Assembly (NCBI RefSeq): GCF_017301335.1
Contig: NZ_CP071247.1
Location: forward strand, 992,001-1,056,000
DNA: 64,000 nt
Direction of reading: 5' to 3'
DNA from: Marinobacter salinisoli
GTDB lineage: Bacteria; Pseudomonadota; Gammaproteobacteria; Pseudomonadales; Oleiphilaceae
The translations under genes were made by a program, and so were the position numbers. Positions within the stretch are counted from its first letter, which is position 1; each line of letters begins with the position of its first letter. This document shows positions 15,849-23,568 of the stretch, in pieces. The notes below the pieces were generated by a model that saw only the letters and a program-made list of their open reading frames with translations, ran no database searches and had not been told where the DNA came from.

Positions 15849-16724
15849 ATGAACAACAATCTCCACCCACTTCGACAGGCTATCCGGGCGTCGGGTGAAC
15901 ACCGGCGCACCACCTGGTGGTCAGCCATGCTGATGACCGCCTTGCTGGCGGGGCCCGCAGCGGTATCCGCTGCCTGTAATCCCTGTTCGCCGTGCAAGGG
16001 CCAATGCAAGGCCGGCCAGCAGTGCAAGGCCGGATGCAATCCCTGCGCGGGCAAGAACCCTTGCGCCGCCAAGAACCCCTGTGCGGGCAAGAATCCTTGT
16101 GCCGTGAAAGGCTGTAACCCGTGTGCCACCGAGGGCTGCAACCCGTGCGCAGTCAAAGGCTGCAATCCCTGCGCGGCCGGCGGCAAATGCGCGGCCAAAC
16201 CCAACCCCTGTGCCGCCAAGCGGGTAACCCGGCCCGACGGCTATCAGCCGTACGAGGGCAATCCCTGTGCCCTGTTGGCGCTGGGCAAAACGCTGTTCAA
16301 TGACACGTCCCTGAGCACCAACGGCCTGTCGTGTGCAAGCTGTCACAGTGATGGTGCCGGCTTCAAAGCGACGTTTGCCAACGCTTACCCGCACTCGGTG
16401 GCCATGGCCCGGGACATATTCGGTATGGCGAGCGTGCATCTGGATGAAATGGTGCAGATCTGCATGGTGCAGCCGATGGCAGCCGAGCCCTTGCCCTGGG
16501 ACAGCGAAGAGCTGGCGGCGTTGACGGCCTACACCGAAAAAGTCCGGGTTGAGCTGGCGGCCAATCCCTGTGCCCTGAAGAGCGGCAAGTGTGGTGCCTG
16601 TAACCCCTGCGCGGGCAAGAACCCTTGCGCCACGAAAAACCCCTGCGCTACCAAGAATCCGTGCGCCGGCAAGAATCCCTGTGCATCGACACGGGTGAAG
16701 GCAGGTAAACCGGAAGCCGCTTAG
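15849..16724 (+). CDS. Secreted mono-haem c-type cytochrome flanked by Asn-Pro-Cys (NPC) repeats
   Basis: This 291-residue protein has a signal peptide of about 41 residues ending AAVSA. A first block of NPC repeats follows (about residues 43-124, units such as KNPCAGK and KGCNPCAV). The haem domain has CASCH at residues 162-166 and a possible Met ligand in VQPMAAEPL. A second block follows (about 239-280). I count 16 NPC units and 30 Cys. The core resembles a short cytochrome c. The repeats resemble a thiol-rich metal-binding or cross-linked surface, which is inference. GGGAGAGAACACC precedes the ATG. Confidence 0.85.
   Translation: MNNNLHPLRQAIRASGEHRRTTWWSAMLMTALLAGPAAVSAACNPCSPCKGQCKAGQQCKAGCNPCAGKNPCAAKNPCAGKNPCAVKGCNPCATEGCNPCAVKGCNPCAAGGKCAAKPNPCAAKRVTRPDGYQPYEGNPCALLALGKTLFNDTSLSTNGLSCASCHSDGAGFKATFANAYPHSVAMARDIFGMASVHLDEMVQICMVQPMAAEPLPWDSEELAALTAYTEKVRVELAANPCALKSGKCGACNPCAGKNPCATKNPCATKNPCAGKNPCASTRVKAGKPEAA
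15975..16220 (+). repeat. DNA repeat encoding the N-terminal NPC block
   Basis: Imperfect 12-15-base units of the form AAGAAYCCYTGYGCC recur here in frame and encode K-N-P-C-A. Codon use varies between units, so this is a coding repeat under protein-level selection rather than a recent slippage array. It could mimic a CRISPR or minisatellite in automated screens. Confidence 0.75.
16561..16690 (+). repeat. DNA repeat encoding the C-terminal NPC block
   Basis: A second set of in-frame units encodes NPCALK, NPCAGK, NPCATK, NPCATK, NPCAGK and NPCAS. It shares the unit of the N-terminal block, and the haem domain lies between the two. Confidence 0.75.
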
Positions 16725-16794
16725 AACCGGGATCTGGCACACAGTCGGCAGGGCGGCCCGGCAGAGACCGGCCGCCGCCGGCAAGGAGAACGCA

Positions 16795-17508
16795 ATGACA
16801 CAGCTTCACATACCGGCGTTGTCGACACTGACGGACCGGCAGATCCGCGCCAGCCTGGCAGCCGTGGATGACATCCGGGAGTGCTACCGGGTACTGGAGA
16901 AGGCCGGCTTGAACATCGTTGGCGAGGTACTCAAGGGGCAAGGTCCGTTTTACGAGCTGGATCATTACCCGCAAGGGGATGTCTTCGATTCGGCGACCGC
17001 CTCACAGTATTACTATCATGCCCACCGCACCGATCATGGCGAGCATGGGCATTTTCACCTGTTTCTCCGTGATGGCGCCATTCCGATGGGCGAGGCTCCG
17101 GTGCTTGGTCCGGTGGGGAAAGACCAGGTGGTGCATCTGGTGGCCATTTCCATGGACGCCTGGGGTTACCCGACCGACCTGTTTGCGGTGAACCGGTGGG
17201 TGACCGATGAAAGCTGGTTGCCGGCCAGCCGGATCGTTCCGGCCCTGGGTCGGTTCGAGATGGACCATGCCTATCCGAGCTGGCCGGTGAATCAATGGCT
17301 GACGGCCATGGTGCGGTGTTTCCGGCCCCAGATCGAGGCGCTGCTGAAGCACCGGGATCAGAGGGTGGCGGCGCACCCGGGTGCGTTGCAGGAAACGCTG
17401 GAAGATCGCGCGCTGGAGATCACCGGCAGCCTGCCGATCGATGTGGAGCTGTGGGCCGCCGCGCTGGCGGATGAGCAGCACCGGCGGGTGGCGACGCGCA
17501 GGGCCTGA
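16795..17508 (+). CDS. Conserved protein of unknown function, His-rich (possibly DUF6969)
   Basis: This 237-residue soluble protein has no signal peptide or membrane segment. Its most striking part is SQYYYHAHRTDHGEHGHFHLFLR (about residues 65-87), with six His and acidic residues that could bind a metal. I recall a similar conserved family (DUF6969) but cannot verify it. CAAGGAGAACGCA precedes the ATG. It follows the NPC cytochrome by 70 bases on the same strand, so a shared transcript is likely. A link to metal or haem handling is inference. Confidence 0.6.
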   Translation: MTQLHIPALSTLTDRQIRASLAAVDDIRECYRVLEKAGLNIVGEVLKGQGPFYELDHYPQGDVFDSATASQYYYHAHRTDHGEHGHFHLFLRDGAIPMGEAPVLGPVGKDQVVHLVAISMDAWGYPTDLFAVNRWVTDESWLPASRIVPALGRFEMDHAYPSWPVNQWLTAMVRCFRPQIEALLKHRDQRVAAHPGALQETLEDRALEITGSLPIDVELWAAALADEQHRRVATRRA

Positions 17509-17535
17509 GTCAGCCTCGGGGGCAAGATCCAGTGC

Positions 17536-17796
17536 TCACTGGCCGGGACCGGAAGGCGGCTGACGTTCCTGCAGGGCCGAACTGACCCGCTGCCGGATGC
17601 GGTCGATCACCTCGTCATCCGCCTGGGCCGAGGAATGCCCCTGCATCAGCCGGGTACTCATGCGCAGATTGCCGATGAACGAGCGGCAGTCCTTGCACAT
17701 CATCAGATGCATTTTCACGGACACGGATTGGCCGAAGCTCAGTTCGCCGTCGATGTAGTCGCTGGCGATACCTGCCAGGTCACGACACATTAGCAT
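17536..17796 (-). CDS. Zinc-finger anti-sigma factor (zf-HC2 type)
   Basis: This is an 84-86-residue protein. An N-terminal Cys (MLMCRDL) together with KMHLMMCKDCRSF gives the C...HxxxCxxC ZAS motif of zinc-binding anti-sigma factors. It has no transmembrane helix, so it is a soluble anti-sigma. Two starts exist: ATG at 17796, or ATG at 17790 overlapping the sigma stop (TAATG). It is co-transcribed with the ECF sigma and presumably holds it inactive until thiol oxidation or zinc loss. Confidence 0.85.
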   Translation of the reverse strand: MLMCRDLAGIASDYIDGELSFGQSVSVKMHLMMCKDCRSFIGNLRMSTRLMQGHSSAQADDEVIDRIRQRVSSALQERQPPSGPGQ

Positions 17797-18407
17797 TCGC
17801 CTGTCTCCTGGAACGTTTCCACCATCAAGAATATTTTCTGCCGTGCCCGGTGCAACAGCACCCGCAAATTGGAGGCACTGACATCCAGAATGTTACAGAC
17901 ATCCTCGGATTTGTGTTGATGCGCCTCGTACAGAATCAGCGCCGAGCGCTGGGTTTCGGGCAGTGCGCCCAGGTGCTTGTCCAGGCAATCGCTGAGGGCG
18001 CCGTTTTCCATCAACGCATCGGCGGTTTCCTCGAAACGCAGTTTTGGCGGCGTGGACCAGCGGCCGGAGGGCTTGAATCGGCTGTCCAGTTCCGGTTCCA
18101 GGACTTCTCCGAAATCCGTGGTGATTTCCCGGTTGCTGGTTCGCAGACGGTTCTTGCAGCGATTGGCGACAATCCGATGGAGCCAGGTTTTCAGGCTGGA
18201 GCGACTTTCAAAACGCTGGATTGCGTCAATGACGGTGACCCAGCAATCCTGCACAATTTCCTCAGCGGTCGACGGATCCACGTAAAACCGTGCCACCGAC
18301 AGCATGCCAGCGGTATGTTCCGATACGGCCTGCTCGTAGGCGGACTGATCGCCCCGTTTCAAGCCGTCGACCAGACTCTGTTCGTCAAGCGCGGTGGGGG
18401 TGCGCAC
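17790..18407 (-). CDS. ECF-family RNA polymerase sigma factor
   Basis: This 205-residue protein has region 2 (RFYVDPSTAEEIVQDCWVTVIDAI, SSLKTWLHRIVANRCKNRLR) and region 4 (LPETQRSALILYEAHQHKSEDVCNILDVSASNLRVLLHRARQKI). The GTG start at 18407 has AGGGAG seven bases upstream and gives a typical ECF N-terminus; the open frame extends further. The anti-sigma gene follows at once. It is divergent from the TVP38-reductase gene, whose upstream region has an ECF-like promoter. It likely responds to redox, metal or singlet-oxygen-type stress. Confidence 0.9.
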   Translation of the reverse strand: MRTPTALDEQSLVDGLKRGDQSAYEQAVSEHTAGMLSVARFYVDPSTAEEIVQDCWVTVIDAIQRFESRSSLKTWLHRIVANRCKNRLRTSNREITTDFGEVLEPELDSRFKPSGRWSTPPKLRFEETADALMENGALSDCLDKHLGALPETQRSALILYEAHQHKSEDVCNILDVSASNLRVLLHRARQKIFLMVETFQETGEC

Positions 18408-18542
18408 GTGTCTGCTCCCTGTTTTCCGTTCCTGGTTTGTCCATGAATCGTCCCGAAGGTTTCCGCCAACCGGCCGGAAAACCATTGCTCTTTCTCAGCT
18501 TATAACAGTTTGGGCGGGTGTGCGGGCTTCGTGGCGGTGCGG

Positions 18543-18572
18543 TGAAACTTTTGTGAAGTTTCTAGCGTAGTC
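18543..18572 (+). promoter_or_regulatory. Candidate ECF-type promoter with inverted repeat
   Basis: GAAACTT (18544-18550) is followed after 15 bases by CGTAGTC (18566-18572), resembling the AAC / CGT pattern of ECF promoters. GAAACTT also forms a perfect inverted repeat with AAGTTTC (18556-18562), so the region could be read or bound from both sides. It lies about 105 bases before the TVP38-reductase start. Control by the adjacent ECF sigma is inferred. Confidence 0.45.
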
Positions 18573-18676
18573 TCTGCCTCGAAGCGCGACTTTTGAAGAA
18601 ATTATTCAAGACAACTGTAACAATGTCGGGGACTTGGCATCAGTGCAGTATCAAATCAACAACACGGGATGATGTG

Positions 18677-20866
18677 ATGAACCGGAAAAAGTGGCTGATG
18701 ATACTGGCGATCGTCGCCGTGGTGGTGACCTTCTGGGCCAGTGGCGCCCAGGAAGTGCTGACCCTGGATTACCTGAAAACCCATCAACAAAGCCTGCAGG
18801 CATGGATCGCCGACAACACCGGCTTGGCGATTGGCGGATACACGCTGATCTACATTCTGGTCACCGCCTTGTCCCTGCCGGGCGCCGCCATCATGACGCT
18901 GGCCGGCGGTGCCTTTTTCGGCAACCTCTATGGCCTGGCGGCCGTGTCTGTCGCGTCCACCATCGGTGCGTCCATTGCGTTTCTGGTCGCCCGTTTCCTT
19001 GCCCGCGATACCCTGCGGGAAAAATACGCGGCCACCGTGGCGCGCATGGATCGGGGCATTGAAAAGGACGGTGCCTTCTACCTGGCCACCCTGCGTCTGG
19101 TGCCCGTGTTCCCGTTCTTCCTGATCAACATCGCCATGGGGCTGACGGGCATGAAGCTGAGCACTTATGCGCTGGTCAGCTGGCTGGCGATGTTGCCGGG
19201 CACCTTTGTGTATGTGAATGCCGGCACTCAGCTGGCGCAGATACAGTCCACCTCCGACATTGTCTCAGCGGATTTGCTGCTGTCCTTTGCCTTGCTGGGG
19301 CTGTTCCCGCTGATTGCCAAGTTTGTTGTCGGCTTCATCCGCCGCCGCCGGGTCTATGCCGGCTGGCAGAAGCCGGAAAGCTTCGATTACAACCTGCTGG
19401 TGATCGGCGGTGGGTCAGCCGGCCTGGTGTCGGCCTACATTGCCGCGGCGGTAAAAGCCAAGGTGGCGTTGATCGAGCAGAACAAGATGGGCGGCGACTG
19501 CCTGAATACCGGGTGCGTGCCGTCCAAGGCGCTGATCCGCACGGCCCGGGCCGCGGATACCCTGCGCCATGCCAACCGCTATGGCCTGGAGTCTGTGCCG
19601 GTCAAAGGGTCGTTCAAGAACATCATGGAACGGGTGCACCGGATCATTGCCACCGTGGAGCCTCACGATTCACCCGAGCGCTATCGCAAGCTGGGTGTCG
19701 ACTGCATTGCCGGCAAGGCCAGCTTTATCTCGCCCTGGGAGCTGGAGGTGACCTATCCCGACGGCCGTCAGGAAAGGCTGACTGCCCGCAGCATCGTCAT
19801 CGCCACCGGTGGCAAGCCGGCCCTGCCGCCGATTCCGGGGCTGGCGGATATGAATCCGCTGCATTCCGACAATCTCTGGTCGATTGAAGAACAGCCACAA
19901 CGGCTGCTGGTTCTTGGTGGCGGTCCGATTGGTTCGGAGCTGGCCCATGCTTTTGCCCGCCTCGGTTCCCAGGTGGTGCAGGTGCAGCGCGGGGAGCAGA
20001 TTCTGGCCAAAGAAGATCCGGATGTTGCCGAGGCGGTGCAGACGCAGTTCGAGGCCGACGGCATAGATGTCCGGCTGAACCACAGTGCCCGCGAATTCCG
20101 CATCGAGGACGGGGAAAAAGTCCTGATCTGCGACCACCACGGCGAGCAGGTTCGCATTCCCTTCGATCAGGTGCTGGTGGCGGTGGGCCGGAGCGCGAAC
20201 ACCGACGGGCTAGGCCTGGAGCGCATCGGCATCGAGCCACTGCCGAACGGGGCGGTGCCGGTAGAGGACGACATGAGTGTCCGCTACCCGAACGTGTTTG
20301 CCTGCGGCGACGTCGCTGGGCCCTATCAGTTTACCCACGCGGCGGCGCACCAGGCCTGGTATGCCGCGGTGAATGGTCTGTTTGGACAGTTCAAGCGATT
20401 CAAGGTGGATTACCGGGTGATGCCCTGGGTGACCTTTACCTCACCGGAGGTGGCACGGGTCGGCCTGAGCGAGGCCGAGGCGCGGGAAAAAGGCATCGCC
20501 GTCGAGGTCACCCGTTACGGACTGGACGATCTGGACAGGGCCATTGCCGAAAGCGAAGCGTATGGATTTATCAAGGTACTGACGCCGCCGGGTAAGGACA
20601 AAATCCTGGGGGCCGTGGTGGTGGGCGCCCATGCCGGGGAAATCCTGGCGGAATTCACTCTGGCCATGAAGCATAACCTGGGCCTGAACAAGATTCTGGG
20701 CACCATTCACCCCTACCCGACCTGGAACGAATCGGCCAAATACGCCGCCGGCGAGTGGAAACGCGCCAACGCGCCGGAGCGCGTACTGAAACTTCTGGAA
20801 AAACTCCACGGCTGGCGCCGCGGTAAAGATACGAAAGACCCAAGGAGCCTTTATGCCCCTGATTGA
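18677..20866 (+). CDS. TVP38/TMEM64 membrane domain fused to a dihydrolipoamide-dehydrogenase-like flavoprotein
   Basis: This is a 729-residue fusion. Residues 1-235 form a SNARE-associated/TVP38 (DedA-like) membrane domain with about six hydrophobic segments and the motif GAAIMTLAGGAFFG. Residues 238-729 are a class I pyridine nucleotide-disulfide reductase: FAD motif VIGGGSAGL, redox pair CLNTGCVPSK (275-280), NAD(P) motif LGGGPIGSELAHAFARLGSQV, and a C-terminal dimer domain with HPYPTWNE. It resembles mercuric or dihydrolipoyl reductases but is membrane-anchored. The start MNRKKW is chosen because upstream frame extensions lack an ATG. Its end overlaps the radical SAM gene. Confidence 0.9.
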   Translation: MNRKKWLMILAIVAVVVTFWASGAQEVLTLDYLKTHQQSLQAWIADNTGLAIGGYTLIYILVTALSLPGAAIMTLAGGAFFGNLYGLAAVSVASTIGASIAFLVARFLARDTLREKYAATVARMDRGIEKDGAFYLATLRLVPVFPFFLINIAMGLTGMKLSTYALVSWLAMLPGTFVYVNAGTQLAQIQSTSDIVSADLLLSFALLGLFPLIAKFVVGFIRRRRVYAGWQKPESFDYNLLVIGGGSAGLVSAYIAAAVKAKVALIEQNKMGGDCLNTGCVPSKALIRTARAADTLRHANRYGLESVPVKGSFKNIMERVHRIIATVEPHDSPERYRKLGVDCIAGKASFISPWELEVTYPDGRQERLTARSIVIATGGKPALPPIPGLADMNPLHSDNLWSIEEQPQRLLVLGGGPIGSELAHAFARLGSQVVQVQRGEQILAKEDPDVAEAVQTQFEADGIDVRLNHSAREFRIEDGEKVLICDHHGEQVRIPFDQVLVAVGRSANTDGLGLERIGIEPLPNGAVPVEDDMSVRYPNVFACGDVAGPYQFTHAAAHQAWYAAVNGLFGQFKRFKVDYRVMPWVTFTSPEVARVGLSEAEAREKGIAVEVTRYGLDDLDRAIAESEAYGFIKVLTPPGKDKILGAVVVGAHAGEILAEFTLAMKHNLGLNKILGTIHPYPTWNESAKYAAGEWKRANAPERVLKLLEKLHGWRRGKDTKDPRSLYAPD

Positions 20867-21821
20867 GACACGCGAGGCCCGCAAGCGGATTCCGGCAGTG
20901 GAAATCCTTGAAGCGCGGGCGTTCGACAGCTGGACCCACACCCGGAAGGGGGACCCCAGAGGCTATATCGAAGCGGACCGGCTCAAAGAGTTATGGATCC
21001 ACACCGGCACCGCCTGCAATCTGGCCTGCCCGTTCTGCCTGGAAGGGTCGCATCCGGGTGATGGCCGGATACCGGGGATGAAGCTCAGTGATGTGAAGCC
21101 TTTTATCCACGAAGCGCTGGATATGGGCGTCGAGCAGTTTTCCTTTACCGGCGGCGAGCCGTTTGTGATCCGGGATTTCGTCAACATTCTCGATTACGCC
21201 AGCCAGCACCGGCCCTGTTTCGTGCTCACCAATGCTACCGAGCCGTTGCACAAGCGCGTTCATCAGGTGGAACCGCTGATCAACAACCCGTACCCGATTC
21301 ATTTCCGGGTCAGTCTGGATTTCCCGGATCGGGACCGGCACGACAAGGACCGCGGTGAAGGCAGTTTTGACGGCGCACTGGACGGCATCCGCTGGCTGGT
21401 GGACAAGGGTTTCAAGGTATCGATTGCCCGTCAGACCGATACCGGTGAGAACCCCGCCGAGGTGGAAGCCGCCTTCCGGGCCATTTTCCGCGAGTCGGGT
21501 ATTCCCGAGGATCTGGCGTTCACCGCCTTCCCGGATCTGGGCACGCCGGGGTCGGATGACGGCAGTCCGGAAATCACCGAAGGCTGTATGGAGAAGTACC
21601 CGACCAAGGAGAGCCGGGCGCACTTCATGTGCACCTACACCCGGATGCTGGTCAAGAAGGGCGACCAGGTGCGGGTTTATGCCTGCACGCTGGTGGACGA
21701 CGATCCTCAATACGACCTTGGCCGGACGCTGGCGGAGAGCATGGATGAGCGCATCATGTTGCGCCATCACCGCTGTTTTTCCTGCTACCGGTTCGGTGCC
21801 AGCTGTTCAGCGCCAGCCTGA
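20853..21821 (+). CDS. Radical SAM protein with Cys-rich C-terminus
   Basis: This 322-residue protein has the radical SAM cluster motif CNLACPFC (C55, C59, C62), the SAM-binding GGEPF and LTNATEP. The C-terminal third has about six Cys (EGCMEKY, HFMCTYTR, VYACTLVDDD, HRCFSCYRFGASC), which may hold a second iron-sulfur cluster as in SPASM-type enzymes. It overlaps the TVP38-reductase gene by 14 bases, so the two are translationally coupled. The substrate is unknown. A role in modifying a peptide or metabolite together with the disulfide reductase is speculation. Confidence 0.85.
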   Translation: MPLIETREARKRIPAVEILEARAFDSWTHTRKGDPRGYIEADRLKELWIHTGTACNLACPFCLEGSHPGDGRIPGMKLSDVKPFIHEALDMGVEQFSFTGGEPFVIRDFVNILDYASQHRPCFVLTNATEPLHKRVHQVEPLINNPYPIHFRVSLDFPDRDRHDKDRGEGSFDGALDGIRWLVDKGFKVSIARQTDTGENPAEVEAAFRAIFRESGIPEDLAFTAFPDLGTPGSDDGSPEITEGCMEKYPTKESRAHFMCTYTRMLVKKGDQVRVYACTLVDDDPQYDLGRTLAESMDERIMLRHHRCFSCYRFGASCSAPA

Positions 21822-21904
21822 TCAACGCGCCACACCCAACTAACTAAGTGCGGGCGCTGTGCTTTCCGCCTGGGGTCAGGTGCGGGGGGAGATGACTTTC
21901 TGCC

Positions 21905-21938
21905 GGGAAAGGTGTCTGAGCGAAGCGAGTTCTTTTCC
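21905..21938. repeat. Short hairpin repeat, copy A
   Basis: Arms GGAAA/TTTCC enclose TGTCTGAGCGAAGCGAGTTC (21913-21932). The loop is the reverse complement of the loop in copy B, with two mismatches, so the two are inverted members of one small intergenic repeat family. It may act as a terminator for the radical SAM transcript. Confidence 0.55.
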
Positions 21939-22019
21939 TAAAGAAAGGCATATCGCCCCGCTGCCCCGGACTCCGGTCAAACTGGTGCTGAATTCCGAGA
22001 GCGTTAAGGGCCGGGCATT

Positions 22020-22074
22020 CATTTGAACTGGGAAACGAACTCGCTGCGCTCAGGCATGTTTCCCAGTTCAAATG
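22020..22074. repeat. Short hairpin repeat, copy B (17-bp perfect inverted repeat)
   Basis: CATTTGAACTGGGAAAC (22020-22036) and GTTTCCCAGTTCAAATG (22058-22074) are perfect inverted copies around a 21-base loop containing GAACTCGCTGCGCTCAGG. Together with copy A it fills much of the 319-base gap between the radical SAM and symporter genes, where I see no coding potential. It looks like a REP-like or MITE-like mobile repeat. Confidence 0.65.
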
Positions 22075-22140
22075 CACACCCGACCCACCTGTTACTTTCG
22101 GTGGTTTGCCGCCGGTGATTTATTTGCTTGGACGTAAAAC

Positions 22141-23544
22141 ATGACGACATTTGAAGGTGCCCTGTTCTGGGGATTTTTGTTGGTCTATGGGGTGGTGATG
22201 TATGTGCTGTCCCCCAAGAGCAAAACTGCCGACTCGTTCTACAAAGGCGCGGACGATCAGGGCAACCCGGTGGGTCAGTGGTCACTGACCGCCAGTATCT
22301 TTATCAGCTGGATATTTGCCAAATCCGTCACCAACGCCGCCAACCTGGGCGCCGCCTATGGCGTGACCGGTGGCCTGGCCTACGCCAGTTACTGGCTGTC
22401 GATCCCGGTGGCCGGTTACATCATTTACCTGATTCGTACCCAGACCGGCGCCCGCAGCCTGCAGGACTTCCTCACCTCGCGCTTTGGCCGACTGGCTGCA
22501 CTGGCGTTTGCTGCCGCGATCCTGATCCGGTTGTACAACGAGGTGTGGAGCAACACCGCCGTGGTCGGTGGTTACTTCGGCCTGCCGGGGGACTGGGAAT
22601 ACTACGCGGCGGCCATGCTGTTCACCCTCTTCACCCTGGCCTACAGCCTGAAAGGCGGGCTCCGGTCGTCAATCTTTACCGATGTCATTCAGGCCGTGGT
22701 GTTTGTGTTCTTCGTGGGCGCGGTGCTGTTCCTGATTGTTCCGGCCAACGACACCAGCGCGCTGTTGAGCAATGGCGAGTTCCGGCTCGATGCGGGCTTC
22801 GACCTGTTGCTGGTGGCCCTGCTGCAGATGTTCAGCTACCCGTTCCATGATCCCGTGCTGACCGACCGGGGCTTCGTGAACAAGGAAAAGACCATGCTCA
22901 AGAGCTTCGTGGTGGCCGGTCTGCTGGGCTTTGTGGCGGTGTTTATCTTCAGCCTGGTGGGTGTCCACGCCCGGCTGAACGGCATTGAGGTTATGGGTAA
23001 TGCGCCTGCGGCGGTGGGGCAGTCGCTGGGGCTCGCTGCGTTGTTCTTTATGAGCGTGGTGATGATGACGTCCGCCGGCTCGACGCTGGATTCCACCTTT
23101 ACGTCGTTGGCCAAGTCGCTGGCCGTGGACCTGCCCCGGCTGGCCCAGAGGGCGAGTGAGCGCCTGCCCAGCATCCGTGTGGGTGCGGTCGTGATGGTGA
23201 TCTTTGCCTTCGCGGGTAACCTGCCGATGTTCGCCGGCACCGACATTCTCAAGGCCACCACCATCTCCGGCACCATGGTGATGGGGCTGGCGCCGGTGTT
23301 TCTGTTCTACGGCCTTACCCGCTGGTCGCCGTGGAGTTTTCATCTGAGCTTCTGGACCGGTCTGGGCCTTGGCGTGTTGCTGGCGGTCGGGCTGATTCCC
23401 GCGAGCTGGGCCATTGGTGAGGGCAAGTATGCCCTGCTGCTGGGCGTGAACGCTTATGGCTTCCTGCTCTGTTCCGCCGGATTCCTTCTGCCGCTGGTGT
23501 TACGCCGGCTGGCGGGGCGTTCGCTGGCGGCGGGCGAGGCGTGA
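22141..23544 (+). CDS. Sodium:solute symporter (SSS family)
   Basis: This 467-residue integral membrane protein has about 12-13 hydrophobic segments. It has SSS-like segments: SLTASIFISWIFAKSVTNAANLGAAYG near the N-terminus, SLKGGLRSSIFTDVIQAVVF, and later MTSAGSTLDSTFTSLAKSLAVDL. It would take up a small solute with Na+. The substrate cannot be read from sequence; SSS members carry proline, pantothenate, acetate, choline and others. A phosphoesterase-like gene follows 24 bases later, probably in the same transcript. Confidence 0.9.
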   Translation: MTTFEGALFWGFLLVYGVVMYVLSPKSKTADSFYKGADDQGNPVGQWSLTASIFISWIFAKSVTNAANLGAAYGVTGGLAYASYWLSIPVAGYIIYLIRTQTGARSLQDFLTSRFGRLAALAFAAAILIRLYNEVWSNTAVVGGYFGLPGDWEYYAAAMLFTLFTLAYSLKGGLRSSIFTDVIQAVVFVFFVGAVLFLIVPANDTSALLSNGEFRLDAGFDLLLVALLQMFSYPFHDPVLTDRGFVNKEKTMLKSFVVAGLLGFVAVFIFSLVGVHARLNGIEVMGNAPAAVGQSLGLAALFFMSVVMMTSAGSTLDSTFTSLAKSLAVDLPRLAQRASERLPSIRVGAVVMVIFAFAGNLPMFAGTDILKATTISGTMVMGLAPVFLFYGLTRWSPWSFHLSFWTGLGLGVLLAVGLIPASWAIGEGKYALLLGVNAYGFLLCSAGFLLPLVLRRLAGRSLAAGEA

Positions 23545-23568
23545 GCAACGATCAAGGAGGATAGTGCG

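Noticed and set aside
15975-16690. Short direct repeats as a CRISPR array or minisatellite
   Set aside because: Units are 12-15 bases, in frame, with no spacers, and encode conserved NPC repeats in a clear secreted cytochrome.
18593-18676. N-terminal extension of the TVP38-reductase from an upstream TTG
   Set aside because: The extension overlaps the likely promoter leader, has no ribosome binding site and no homology; MNRKKW at 18677 starts directly before the first membrane helix.
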